DNA of 64,000 bases from JACCYI01 sp963828075 (GCA_963828075.1 CAWHDH010000021.1:2604001-2668000); one strand, 5' to 3'. Positions 33,954 through 43,076 are shown, numbered from the stretch's first letter. Numbers and translations: made by a program. Notes: generated by a model from the letters alone, not told the origin.

Positions 33954-35128
33954 AGGTCGCCATCCTCGGCACCCGCGGCATCCCCGCCGCCTACTCCGGC
34001 TTCGAGACCGCCGCGGAGCAGCTCGCGCAGCGCCTCACGCAGCGGGGCCACGAGGTCGTCGTCTACTGCCGCCCGCACGTCGTCGACCGGCGGATCAAGA
34101 CGTACAAGGGCGCGCGCCTGGTGCACCTGCCGACCGTCCGCAACAAGTACCTCGACACGTTCGCCCACACGCTGCTCGCCGCCGTGCACGCCGCCCGTCG
34201 CGAGCGGCCCGACGTCGCCCTCTTCTTCATCGCCGGCAACGCCCCGCTGTGCCTCCTCACGCGCGGCGCCGGCATCCCGACCGTCATCAACGTCGACGGG
34301 CTGGACTCCGATCGCCGCAAGTGGCCGGCCGCCGCGAAGGCCTACCTCCGCTTCGCCGAGCGCAACGCGCCGCGCTGGGCCGACCGCACGATCACCGACT
34401 CCCACGCGGTCGCCGACGTCTTCGAGCACCGCTACGGGGAGCGGATCGGCGTCGTGCCCTACGGCGTCACGGACCCGGGCTACGAGGGCGAGGAGACCCT
34501 GCACCGGCTGGGCCTCGAGCCGCGCCGCTACATGCTGTTCGTCGGCCGGCTCGAGCCCGAGAACAACCCGCACGTCCTCGTCGAGGCGTTCGCGCGGATC
34601 CCCACGGCGCGCACGCGGGGGATGAAGCTCGTGGTGGTGGGCGGCGCGCCGTACGCCGACGACTACATCCGCGGCGTCATGCGCGACGGCGACCCCCGCG
34701 TGATCTTCCCCGGCTACGTGTTCGGCCGCGAGTACTGGGAGCTCCAGCGCCACGCGTACGCGTTCGTCGCGCCGACCGAGGTCGGCGGCACGCACCCCGT
34801 CATCCTCGAGGCGCTCGCGGCGGGCAACTGCGTGCTCGTCAACGACCACCCCCCGAACGTGGAGACGGTCGGCGACGCGGGGCTGTTCTTCTCCGGCTCG
34901 GCCGGAGCGCCCGACCTCGCCGCCCAGCTCGAGCGGCTGCTGGACGACCCGGACCTCGTCGCCGCCTACCGGACGCGCGCGATCCAGCGCGCGCGGCGCT
35001 ACTCGTGGGACCGGGTGACCGACCAGTACGAGGAACTGCTCCTCGACGCGTGCCGGGCGAGCCGCCCGGGGCGCCTGCCGCCCGAGCTCATCGATCTGCC
35101 GGCGCCGGGGCCTCGCCGGGCGGCCTGA
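33950..35128 (+). CDS. Glycosyltransferase family 4 with DUF1972-type N-terminus
   Basis: The 392-aa enzyme begins KVAILGTRGIPAAYSGFETAAEQLAQRL, the signature of rhamnosyltransferase-type GT4s with a DUF1972 N-terminal domain. DSHAVADVFEHRYGERIGVVPYG, MLFVGRLEPENNPHVLVEAF and the GGTHPVILEALAAGNCVL donor region follow; the usual first Glu is replaced within EVGGTHP. It ends the operon. Its last 41 bp overlap the convergent phosphatase gene. Confidence 0.9.
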   Translation: MKVAILGTRGIPAAYSGFETAAEQLAQRLTQRGHEVVVYCRPHVVDRRIKTYKGARLVHLPTVRNKYLDTFAHTLLAAVHAARRERPDVALFFIAGNAPLCLLTRGAGIPTVINVDGLDSDRRKWPAAAKAYLRFAERNAPRWADRTITDSHAVADVFEHRYGERIGVVPYGVTDPGYEGEETLHRLGLEPRRYMLFVGRLEPENNPHVLVEAFARIPTARTRGMKLVVVGGAPYADDYIRGVMRDGDPRVIFPGYVFGREYWELQRHAYAFVAPTEVGGTHPVILEALAAGNCVLVNDHPPNVETVGDAGLFFSGSAGAPDLAAQLERLLDDPDLVAAYRTRAIQRARRYSWDRVTDQYEELLLDACRASRPGRLPPELIDLPAPGPRRAA

Positions 35129-35729
35129 GCTTCTTCCAGCCATCGGCGGGCATCCGGGCGACGAGCCGGGTGCCGCTGCTTGCGGCGGGCTTGAAGATGG
35201 CGGTCTCTCCCTCGTCGAGCGACAGGTCCGTCGCGGCGCCGATGTTGGGCGTGTGCGTCACGAGCACGATGTTCGTGCCCATGGGCGGCGGCGTTACGAG
35301 CGCGCGCTTGAGCGCGCGCGTCCGGCGGCGGTCGTCCGCGTCGGTCCCGACGGAGGCCAGCGGGAGCAGCGACCGGTCGACGGTCACGGTCTCGAACGCG
35401 CCTTCGGCGGTCTCCTTGGCGCGGCAGAACGGGCTCGTCCGCACCTCGCCGATGGGGATCTGCAGCGCCTTGATGTCGGCGCCGATGGCCTTGGCCTGCG
35501 CGACGCCGTCGCGCGTGAGCCGGCGCTGCGTCGCGCAGTTCAGCGTCTCGACCCGGTCGGTCTTGGGCTCGGTCGTCGCGTGGCGGAGCAGCAGGACGTG
35601 GCCGCCTTCGCGGAGCTGGGAGAGGAGCGGCGACGGGGTGGGGGCGGGCGCGGCGGCGGTGGGTTCTTCCTTCTCGCCGCAGGCGGCGAGGGTGGTGGCT
35701 GTGAGGAGGGCGACGGCTTGTCGGAGCAC
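35088..35729 (-). CDS. Lipoprotein of the histidine phosphatase (phosphoglycerate mutase-like) family
   Basis: The 213-aa protein starts at GTG 35729 with a lipoprotein signal (hydrophobic stretch ending LAAC, C17). The domain shows the catalytic RHG-type motif LLLRHATTEP with the nucleophilic His, then LTRDGVAQAKAIG, VRTSPFCRAKETA and VLVTHTPNI with the second His. It should be anchored outside the membrane and act on phosphate esters, substrate unknown. The final 41 bp overlap the convergent GT4 gene, so the C-terminus PGEAPAPADR is read from the GT4 antisense strand. Confidence 0.83.
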   Translation of the reverse strand: MLRQAVALLTATTLAACGEKEEPTAAAPAPTPSPLLSQLREGGHVLLLRHATTEPKTDRVETLNCATQRRLTRDGVAQAKAIGADIKALQIPIGEVRTSPFCRAKETAEGAFETVTVDRSLLPLASVGTDADDRRRTRALKRALVTPPPMGTNIVLVTHTPNIGAATDLSLDEGETAIFKPAASSGTRLVARMPADGWKKLRPPGEAPAPADR

Positions 35730-35862
35730 GCGGCGATGATGGCAGTCCGTTCCGGCGTGAGCGTGTCGCCTGGCGGGGCGGTGCTTCGCGGCCGCGTGGG
35801 CCCCGAACTGCGGCTCTGAGGAAGGCGAGTCGGGCGGGCGGGTGGCGCGAGGGGGTGGTGAG

Positions 35863-35976
35863 GACGTCAACCACCCCCATGCGCGCCCGCGGAGCCGCAA
35901 GGGGGTGATTCACCCTTCTATTTGGGGTGAACCACCCCCATGCGACCGGGATACGACGATGGGGGTGGTTGACGTC
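35863..35976. repeat. Four-armed palindromic element, copy 2
   Basis: The outer arms GACGTCAACCACCCCC (35863-35878) and GGGGGTGGTTGACGTC (35961-35976) are a perfect 16-bp inverted repeat. Between them GGGGGTGATTCACCC (35901-35915) pairs with GGGGTGAACCACCCCC (35924-35939). Arm order and orientation match copy 1 at 27291, and the tail CATGCGACCGG after the third arm is shared. A further lone half GGGGGTGGT sits at 35851. The rest of the 334-bp gap 35730-36063 contains only the short hairpin at 36009. Confidence 0.82.
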
Positions 35977-36008
35977 CCGCCCCGCCGCCCCCCAAAGCTC
36001 ACCTCTCA

Positions 36009-36026
36009 ATGCCGGGTTTCAGGGCT
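36009..36026 (-). repeat. Stop-proximal hairpin motif, third copy
   Basis: Read on the minus strand this is AGCCCTGAAACCCGGCAT, a divergent form of TGCCCTGAACACCGGGCA seen in elements A and B. It lies 37 bp after the stop of the minus-strand gene at 36064, in the same orientation relative to its gene as the other two copies. Confidence 0.5.
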
Positions 36027-36063
36027 CGCACATGTCGCGGATCACCGCGGAGTCGCCGAGCGG

Positions 36064-37614
36064 TCAGCGCCGCGCGCGACGCGGCTGCTTGACCCGCACG
36101 CCGACCTCGCGCGAGTAGATTCTCCCCGCCCCGGCCGGCCGGTCGTACGCGAGCCGGAGTCGGCCGGAGCGCTTCAGGCGGACCCGCTTGACGAGGTACC
36201 CGCGCTCGTTCGTCCTCGCCGTCGCGAGCCTCCGCCACCGCTTCGCGCCGCTCGGGCGCAACTCGACGCGGGCGGCCGCCGGCCGGCCGTTCGGGGCCAC
36301 GCGCACGAGCCCCCACACCGTGATCGTCCGCCCATGCCTGACCGACCGGCGCGGCACCCAGACCGGGAGCCGGTAGGCGTCGAGCGCGGGCTTGGCGGAG
36401 CCGTCGAGCAGGCGCAGGCCGCTCTGGAACGTGAGCCCGATCGGCTCGGCGTCGTCGACGAGGAGGAACTGCGAGAGCGTCCGCACCCGCGGGTTGCGGT
36501 AGGCGAGGTACTCCGACTCGTTCAGGTAGGCGGCCTGGCGCCCGAAGGAAACGCCGGTCAGCTCGTCGGGCGGATCGGTCTGGTAGCCGTACTCGGTGAG
36601 GTACAGCGGCAGCCGGCGGTCGACGCCGTGGGCCGCGAACGCGGTGTCGAGCGTGCGCTCGAGGCGGCCGAGCGACTGGAGCGTCACGTAGTCGGGATCG
36701 CTCTGGCGGGAGCTCGGGGCGAGCAGGAGCTCGTAGGGGTGGTGCGCGAACCCGGTGGCGGCGAACAGCACGGGGTGGCGGGCGGCGAAGTCGCCGGGGG
36801 CCTCGCAGCCGAGCTCGGCGGCGGCCGCGCCGGTCAGCGGTCGCAGCTGCCCGTCGAGGCAGTACAGCGCGCGGACGAAGACGAGCGCCTTCATCCGCCG
36901 CTTGACGCCGCGCGACGCATCGCCCTTCGGCGCCGTCTCGCCGATCAGGATCGTGTCCTCGCCGTGGCCCGAGGCGCGCAGCCCGGCGTAGGCGGCGTCG
37001 GCCAGCGCGCGGTAAATGCGCGGCGCGGCCTCGACGAACCGCCCGCCTCCGATGTCGGCGAACTGGGGCGTCAGCCAGCCGGACTGGTTCGGCTCGTTCC
37101 AGATCGACCAGTAGTCGACGCGCGGGACGCCGGGATACCGGCCGGAGTAGCGGCGCCCGACGGCGGTCGCGAAGGCGGCGAACTCGCTCGGCGTCGGGTC
37201 GTAGGTGTCGGCGATGTCCTCGCGCGGCGGCGGCGCGGTCGCCCACAGCGGGGCGGGCGCGGTCAGGTTGAGGTTGACCGACAGCCCGCGGGCCGCGGCC
37301 TCGCGGATCACGAAGTCGAAGCGGTCCCACGCGCTCCGGGGATAGGACGCGGGGTCGGCGGCGTCGAACGCCGGCCGCGACCGGCTCTTGGGGTCGGGCG
37401 CGACGACCGCCCACACCACGGTGATCCGCACCCGGTCGGCGCCGAGGCCGGCGAGCTCGTCGAGCGTCGCGCGCACCCGCTCGGGCGGCGAGTAGATGAG
37501 GCGGTTGTCGTCCTGGAAGGTGGACTCCTGCGTCGGTGACGCCTGCGCCGGTGCGCTCAGCGCCCCGGCCAGCACGGCGGCGAGGAGCGCGGCAAGCGGC
37601 CTGACCGCCCTCAA
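36064..37614 (-). CDS. Secreted TIM-barrel glycoside hydrolase
   Basis: The 516-aa protein starts at TTG 37614, overlapping the stop of the ligase gene (TTGA), and has a signal peptide (RPLAALLAAVLAGALSAPAQA). The barrel shows YWSIWNEPNQ with acid/base candidate E174 and LYLTEYGYQT with nucleophile candidate E341, the clan GH-A pair; the fold is closest to GH39/GH5-type enzymes. The last 110 residues are a beta-rich, very basic domain. Being coupled to the O-antigen ligase-like gene suggests it processes the exported glycan. Substrate unknown. Confidence 0.82.
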   Translation of the reverse strand: MRAVRPLAALLAAVLAGALSAPAQASPTQESTFQDDNRLIYSPPERVRATLDELAGLGADRVRITVVWAVVAPDPKSRSRPAFDAADPASYPRSAWDRFDFVIREAAARGLSVNLNLTAPAPLWATAPPPREDIADTYDPTPSEFAAFATAVGRRYSGRYPGVPRVDYWSIWNEPNQSGWLTPQFADIGGGRFVEAAPRIYRALADAAYAGLRASGHGEDTILIGETAPKGDASRGVKRRMKALVFVRALYCLDGQLRPLTGAAAAELGCEAPGDFAARHPVLFAATGFAHHPYELLLAPSSRQSDPDYVTLQSLGRLERTLDTAFAAHGVDRRLPLYLTEYGYQTDPPDELTGVSFGRQAAYLNESEYLAYRNPRVRTLSQFLLVDDAEPIGLTFQSGLRLLDGSAKPALDAYRLPVWVPRRSVRHGRTITVWGLVRVAPNGRPAAARVELRPSGAKRWRRLATARTNERGYLVKRVRLKRSGRLRLAYDRPAGAGRIYSREVGVRVKQPRRARR

Positions 37615-39719
37615 GGCGTCCCGGCGGCCTTCTGGTCGGCGAGGATCCGCCGCAGGTTCAGGAAGGCCGCCTCGGTGTCCGACGAGCGCGGATCGAGGTA
37701 GTACGCCGCCCGCAGCGGCGCCAGGCCCCGCTCGGGCTGATCGAGCGCCAGCGCCCGGTGCTCGCCCAGGCGCCGCCATGCGCGGGCGTTCGCCGGCTGC
37801 AGCGACACCGCGCGCTCGAGCGTGCGCTCGGCGTCGATCGGGCGGCCGATGGCGTCCTGGATGGAGGCGAGGTCGAACAGCGGCTCGACCGAGAGCGGGT
37901 TACGCCGCACGGCGATCTGCGCGATGTCGACGGCGGCGTTGGGCGCGTTGGCGTCGAGCCGGTCGAACGCCCGGTCGCTCGCGTGCGAGGCGCGCAGGGG
38001 CTGGAACGCCGCCCACGACGCCGCCAGCGCGGCGAGCACGACGGCGACCCCGAGGCCCGCCCGGGGCGTGCCGAGCCGCGCGCGCCACGGCACCGCGACC
38101 GCCGCCACCGCAGGGCGTCCCGCGACGCGCTCGCGCAGCGGCCCGCGCCCGACGACCCACGCGGCGCAGACGAGGGCGATGATCGCCGTCCCGGGTACGA
38201 GCCACGTCAGGTCGACGAGCGAGTGGACTCCGAAGACCACCACCACCGCCGCCAGCGTGAGCAGGCCGACGCGCTCGGCGTCCATCGGCAACCCGCGGTC
38301 CTTGCGCCGGATCCCGAGCGACCGCGCGGCGGCGGCCAGCCAGGCGGCGAGGAGCGCGAGCGAGAGCCCGAGCCCGACCAGACCGAGCCCGGCGAGCGTC
38401 TCGACGACGTAGCCGTGCGCCTGGCGGACCTGGAGCTCGCCCGTCCGGTAGCGCGTGCGGGCGATCGCGAACGAGCCGGCGCCGGCGCCGACCGCCTGGT
38501 GCGCCTGCCAGATCTCCATCGCTTCGCGCCAGTAGCGCGACCGCACCGACGCCGTCGCCGTGAGACGGCCCGGCGAGTTGGAGGGCGTGCCCGCGCTGGG
38601 ATCGGTGAGCTGGGTCCAGCGCTCGGAGAGCTGGCCGCCGAGGCCGCCGGGCTGGGTGGCCAGGACGCCGACCCCGGCCACCGGCAGCAGCGCCACGAGG
38701 ACGATCAGCGCGCGGCCGGCACGACCGCGCAGCGCCGGGCCGGGCGCGCGGTTGGCGGCGGCGAACCCGATCGCGAGCCCTGCGACGAGCAGGACGGCGG
38801 CCATGAGCGCGAGCAGCGCGCCGAGCTCGTGGCCGGCCTCCGTGCGCGCGACCAGCGGCACCTCGTCGTCGGTCAGCGCCTCGCGCGCGAAGACCCACGC
38901 CACCACCAGCGCGGCAGCCGCGACGCTGACGGCGAGGGCGACGGCGGCGCGCAGGCGCAGCGGCACCGCGACGAACCAGAAGATCAGCCCGATCGCCAGC
39001 GCGAGCAGCGCGCCCCGCGAGTAGGACAGCATCAGGCACACGAGGCTGAGCCCGAGCGCCGGATAGGCGAGCGCGTTGAGCGCCTGGTTGCCCGAGCGCT
39101 TCGCCGCCAGCCACAGCAGCGGCGGGATGGCGAGCGCGGCGGTCAGCCCGACCGCGTTCCAGTAGTCGTAGGGCGCGCGCAGCCGCGCGTACGTCTCCTC
39201 CGGCGCCAGCGCGCCCGGGAAGACCTTGGTGAGCAGCGCCCAGACGACCAGCAGCATGCCGGCCAGCGCGACGCCGCCGACGACCGACGGCCAGCGCGCC
39301 GGGGCGAGCCGCACGAGCGCCAGCGCGGCGGCGAACGCCGCCACGTACGTAAGCAGGCGGCTGGTCTCGAGCCACGAGTCCGCCGGCGCGAGCGACCAGG
39401 TGATCGAGAGGGCGGTCAGCGCCGCCAGCGCCGTCAGGCCGGCCAGCGTCCAGCCCCCGTGCAGGCGGGTCTCGCGCGTCTCCAGCAGGGCGACCGCGAC
39501 GAGCCCGGCGCAGCCGAGCATCACCGCGATCTCGGTGTAGGTCGTGCGCGCAAGCTGCGTGCCACCGCCGGCGCCGAACGCGATCCCGGCGAGCACGAGG
39601 GCGACCCCGCCGCAGACGACGATGTCGGCGCGGACCCACGGCAGGACGATCGCCCGGCGCCCGACGACCGCGCCGGGGCCGTCGCCGCCGGAGCTAAGAC
39701 GTCCGGCGAGCGAGGACAC
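37611..39719 (-). CDS. O-antigen ligase (Wzy_C)-like membrane protein with C-terminal TPRs
   Basis: The 702-aa protein has about 12 membrane segments and the large periplasmic loop of ligases/polymerases, containing SRYWREAMEIWQAHQAVGAGAGSF and RQAHGYVVETLAGLGLVGL with the conserved His. APYDYWNAVGLTAALAIPPLL and LSYSRGALLALAIGLI are also family-like. After residue about 600 come TPR-like helices (LSVEPLFDLASIQDAIG, ERTLERAVSLQPANARAWRRLGEH). It should transfer or polymerise lipid-linked glycan outside the membrane. GTG 39719 overlaps the upstream gene by 26 bp. Confidence 0.87.
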   Translation of the reverse strand: MSSLAGRLSSGGDGPGAVVGRRAIVLPWVRADIVVCGGVALVLAGIAFGAGGGTQLARTTYTEIAVMLGCAGLVAVALLETRETRLHGGWTLAGLTALAALTALSITWSLAPADSWLETSRLLTYVAAFAAALALVRLAPARWPSVVGGVALAGMLLVVWALLTKVFPGALAPEETYARLRAPYDYWNAVGLTAALAIPPLLWLAAKRSGNQALNALAYPALGLSLVCLMLSYSRGALLALAIGLIFWFVAVPLRLRAAVALAVSVAAAALVVAWVFAREALTDDEVPLVARTEAGHELGALLALMAAVLLVAGLAIGFAAANRAPGPALRGRAGRALIVLVALLPVAGVGVLATQPGGLGGQLSERWTQLTDPSAGTPSNSPGRLTATASVRSRYWREAMEIWQAHQAVGAGAGSFAIARTRYRTGELQVRQAHGYVVETLAGLGLVGLGLSLALLAAWLAAAARSLGIRRKDRGLPMDAERVGLLTLAAVVVVFGVHSLVDLTWLVPGTAIIALVCAAWVVGRGPLRERVAGRPAVAAVAVPWRARLGTPRAGLGVAVVLAALAASWAAFQPLRASHASDRAFDRLDANAPNAAVDIAQIAVRRNPLSVEPLFDLASIQDAIGRPIDAERTLERAVSLQPANARAWRRLGEHRALALDQPERGLAPLRAAYYLDPRSSDTEAAFLNLRRILADQKAAGTP

Positions 39720-41400
39720 GCCGGCGGACGGCGGGGACGGCCGCGAGGACGACGGTGACGCCGAGCAGGACGAGCACCGCGATCAGCGAGGTGGGCAGGG
39801 TGGCGTTCGCCGCGCTGCCGGCCACGCCGCGGACGCCCGGCACCACCTTCTGCCCGTGCACGTCGACCTCGGGCAGTTCCTCGCGAGCGGTGCGCAGCTC
39901 TGACTTCTCCTTGGGGCTCGCCTCGGCGGGCGGGGCGCCCGGGTCGCGGCCGAGTGTCGTGCGCGGCGAGCTGCCGCCGGGCGCGGTCGCCGCACCCGGC
40001 GTGCCCGGCACGATGGCGCCGCCGGCGCCAGGCGCGGTGCTGGCGCCCGACCCGGCGGCCTTGCGGCGGCCGTCGGCGGCGAGCGCGGCGGCCAGCACGT
40101 CGCGGCAGGCGGAGTAGATGTCCTTGTCGCTGGGGATGCTGTTGCGCGCGTCCCGGAGGTCGCGCGGCGAGTAGCTCCCCTGCAGCTGGTCGTCGTCCTC
40201 GCAGTCCCGCAAGATGTTGTTGCGGGTGTCCGCGCCGGCGGTGGGCGCGAGGGCCAGCAGGCCGAGGACGACCACGAGGATGAGTCGTAGTCGTGGCATC
40301 AGCCGATTCACGCTGAGCACCCGATCCGCCGGGTTCCGGGAGACCCCCACGGCGGTCAGCGCGCGGCCGAGGCCGGCCGCCCACGCCTCGCCGGTGTAGG
40401 CGGCGACCGCCTCGCGCGCGGTGGCGCCGAGGCGCTCGCGCAGGGCCGGCTCGTCGTGCAGGCGCCGCAGCGCGCCCGCGAGCGCGGCAGCATCACCCGC
40501 GGGGACCACGAGGCCCGTGCGCTCGTGCTCGACGAGGCCGCCGGCGGCGGCGCCGACTGCGTCGGAGGCGATGACGGGGAGACCCTGGTTCATGGCTTCG
40601 TTGGCGACGAGGCCCCACGGCTCGCGGAAATCGCGAGTGGGGATCGACGGTAGGACGACAACGTCGGAGCCGGCGTAGAAGTTGCGCAGTTCGGGCGGGT
40701 CGACCGGCCCCACGGCCACCGCACCGGTGGCGGCGGCCGGGGCTCGGAACCGACCGCCGCCGACCAGTACCAGTGCGGCGTGCAGTGCGGACAGGCCTGA
40801 CTGATGCCAGGCCGTCAACAGCACATGTAGGCCCTTTTCCCGGGTCATCCGGCCGACAAACGCCGCCTGGAACGGTGCGCGGCGCTGAGGGTTCGACGTC
40901 TGACCGCTCCAGAACGCGTTGTCGACCGCCTGCGGCGCCTCGAAGATCGGGGCGCGGGCGCCCTTGCCGCGGACGTACGCGGAGACGTGGGGGCCGTAGG
41001 TCGCGATCGCGTCGGCGTCGCGGTAGATGTGGCGCAGCGGCAGGTAGGAGAGCGCGTGGGCGGGAGTACGTGGGTGGGCCCAGATCGTCGCCCACAGGAC
41101 GAAGGGGACGCGGGCGCGGCGGGCGCCGGCGTAGGCCGAGGGCAGTGCCACGCGCCCGGAGAGCCCCGCGACGATCGCGCGGTAACGGCCCGAGGCGGCC
41201 AGGCCGAAGACGTCGCGCTCGCGGACGCTTCGCGCCGGCAGCGCGGCGGCGGCGGCGCCCGTCCCGCCCCCGCCGTGGCGCACGTCGCCCCCCACCAGCG
41301 CGTACTCGACGCCCTCGCGCTCCGCCAGCCGGCGGAACCCGTCGACGCGGTAGCCCGGCGCGTGGTTCGTGACGAACAGGACCGGGCGCGGATCGGTCAC
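39694..41400 (-). CDS. GT4 glycosyltransferase fused in frame to a membrane-anchored extracellular region
   Basis: One 568-aa open frame without an internal stop. Residues 1-350 are a GT4 enzyme: VLFVTNHAPGYRVDGFRRLA, AAFVGRMTREKGLHVLL, FREPWGLVANEAMNQGLPVI with an E-x7-E-type motif. After SRNPADRVLSVNRL follows a second module starting at M368 (ATG 40299): hydrophobic helix LRLILVVVLGLLALAPTAGAD, about 130 residues rich in Pro/Gly/Ala with two Cys, then a C-terminal membrane helix and a basic tail. The second module alone would look like a normal secreted, C-terminally anchored protein of 201 aa. Either a real fusion or two genes whose separating stop was lost; an internal start at 40299 is possible. 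Confidence 0.75.
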   Translation of the reverse strand: MTDPRPVLFVTNHAPGYRVDGFRRLAEREGVEYALVGGDVRHGGGGTGAAAAALPARSVRERDVFGLAASGRYRAIVAGLSGRVALPSAYAGARRARVPFVLWATIWAHPRTPAHALSYLPLRHIYRDADAIATYGPHVSAYVRGKGARAPIFEAPQAVDNAFWSGQTSNPQRRAPFQAAFVGRMTREKGLHVLLTAWHQSGLSALHAALVLVGGGRFRAPAAATGAVAVGPVDPPELRNFYAGSDVVVLPSIPTRDFREPWGLVANEAMNQGLPVIASDAVGAAAGGLVEHERTGLVVPAGDAAALAGALRRLHDEPALRERLGATAREAVAAYTGEAWAAGLGRALTAVGVSRNPADRVLSVNRLMPRLRLILVVVLGLLALAPTAGADTRNNILRDCEDDDQLQGSYSPRDLRDARNSIPSDKDIYSACRDVLAAALAADGRRKAAGSGASTAPGAGGAIVPGTPGAATAPGGSSPRTTLGRDPGAPPAEASPKEKSELRTAREELPEVDVHGQKVVPGVRGVAGSAANATLPTSLIAVLVLLGVTVVLAAVPAVRRRVLARRTS

Positions 41401-41410
41401 GCGGTCGCGC

Positions 41411-43066
41411 TCACCGCCACGAGTCGTACGTCGCCAGTGTTCGCTGCGCCTCGGCGCGGCGCAGGTAGGGGCGGTCGGCCAGGAACGCCTCCGCCTCGGC
41501 CAGCGCCGCGGCGCGCGGGTAGTCGCCGGCCACGGGCCGCAGATGGCGGACGGGGGTGGCGTCGACGATGCCGGCGGGCCAGCCGCGCTCGGCGGCCACC
41601 GCCCCCCAGTGGACGTCGAGGCCCCACCCCATCTGGACGTGGGGGAACGGAAGGAGCGTGGCGAACGTCTCGGCGTGCAGCGCCGTGACCGGGCCGATCT
41701 CGACGAACGCCGTGCGCCGCGCGACGGCGCCGGGGCGCCGGCGGGTCACCCGCCACGCGGCGTTCGACGCGAAGGCGTGCGCGGGCTGGGCGAGGCGGAA
41801 GCCGAAGCGCTCGCAGACGAGCAGGAACGGGTCCAGGAAGCCGCGCGGCAGCGCGACGTCGTCGTCGACGATCAGCAGCCAGTCGGCGGAGATCGGATCG
41901 TGGGCGGCGAGCGCGGCGTTGACGTTCGCCCACTTGCCGGCGCCCGGAGCCGGCGCGGTGAGGACGAGGGTGACGTCGTGGCGCGATCGCTCGAGCTCGG
42001 CGACCGCGGCCGCGGTCGTCCCGGCGTGCTCGGGCCGCGCCACCGACACGACCAGGACGCGCCGGCGCGGCGCGCGGCGCGCGGCCCGGCGGAGCGCGAG
42101 CCGGTCGGGGAGCGTCAGCGCGTCGGCGACGAGGTCGCGACCGGCGCCCTGCAGGCGCGTGCGGCGGTTGAGCGTCCCCGACTCGCCCGACAGGAACTCC
42201 GGCCCTCCGGAGGCGGGAGGGGGCGGCGCGGCGAACGCCTCGCGCAGGCGCCCGGCGGTGTGGGCGGTGAGGACGATCCCGTTGCCGCAGCGGTAGCGGA
42301 CCGTGTGCCCGGCGCAGCCCGCCAGCGTGCGCAGCTCGGCGGCGACGGGCGGCGCCACGCCCTTGCGCCCGTCGTAGCGGCGCGAGTTGCGGCCGCGGAA
42401 GTAGGCGGCGCGCGAGAGCCCGCGGATGGTCGCGTCGGCGCCGGTGCGGCGATGGTCGACGCCGGCGGCGGCGACGTAGCGCACACGCCCGCCCGCCGCG
42501 CGCAGGCGCCGCTGGAGGTCCTCCTCGTCGCCGTAGAGGTCGAGGCTCTCGTCGAACCCGCCCCCGACCAGGTCCAGCGCGCGCCGCCGGATCGTCAGGT
42601 TCGCGCCCCAGGCGAAGTCGGCGTCGCGGTCGGCGGGCCCGAGGTCGAGGGTCGTCACCGGCGGCGGCTCCCGGCCACACGCGTGCAGGTTCGCGCCCTC
42701 GAGCCGCGCGCGGATCGGACCGCCGAAGACGAGGTGCTCCGGGCAGGCCCGCTCGGCCGCGAGCAGCGCACCGAGCCACGACGGCCACACGTGGACGTCG
42801 TCGTCGAGGAAACACAGCAGGTCGCTGCCCGCGACCGCTGCCGCCGAATTCCGCGCCGCGTTGAGGCCGCGCATCTCCCCGTGCGCGAGGTAGCGGGCGC
42901 CGTGCTCGGCCGCGAGCGCCTCGGTCGCCGGGTCGGCGGGGTCGTCCTCGACCACCAGCAGCTCGGCGCCGTGCTCGCGCACCTGTCCGGCCACGCTCGC
43001 CAGCGCCACCGCGAGATAGTCGCGCCGCCGGCGGGTGGGGACGATGACGGAGGCGGAGGGGGCCAC
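41411..43066 (-). CDS. Two-domain GT2-type glycosyltransferase
   Basis: The protein (551 aa) has two GT-A domains. The first (residues 1-280) has SASVIVPTRRRRDYLAVAL, LLVVEDDPADPATEAL, LLCFLDDDVHVWPSW and GDEEDLQRRLRAAGG. The second (about 320-550) has RVLVVSVARPEHAG, GAGKWANVNAALAAHD and LLIVDDDVALPRG. Each carries its own DDD metal motif, so it may add two sugars. I chose GTG 43066, 10 nt after a TAAGCT box, rather than the upstream TTG 43114, which would overlap the divergent gene. Confidence 0.82.
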   Translation of the reverse strand: MAPSASVIVPTRRRRDYLAVALASVAGQVREHGAELLVVEDDPADPATEALAAEHGARYLAHGEMRGLNAARNSAAAVAGSDLLCFLDDDVHVWPSWLGALLAAERACPEHLVFGGPIRARLEGANLHACGREPPPVTTLDLGPADRDADFAWGANLTIRRRALDLVGGGFDESLDLYGDEEDLQRRLRAAGGRVRYVAAAGVDHRRTGADATIRGLSRAAYFRGRNSRRYDGRKGVAPPVAAELRTLAGCAGHTVRYRCGNGIVLTAHTAGRLREAFAAPPPPASGGPEFLSGESGTLNRRTRLQGAGRDLVADALTLPDRLALRRAARRAPRRRVLVVSVARPEHAGTTAAAVAELERSRHDVTLVLTAPAPGAGKWANVNAALAAHDPISADWLLIVDDDVALPRGFLDPFLLVCERFGFRLAQPAHAFASNAAWRVTRRRPGAVARRTAFVEIGPVTALHAETFATLLPFPHVQMGWGLDVHWGAVAAERGWPAGIVDATPVRHLRPVAGDYPRAAALAEAEAFLADRPYLRRAEAQRTLATYDSWR

Positions 43067-43076
43067 GGCGCCGATG

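Noticed and set aside
43074..43076. ATG 43074 as the start of the GT4
   Set aside because: It would place the -10 box inside the gene and add seven residues not typical for the family; kept only as an alternative.
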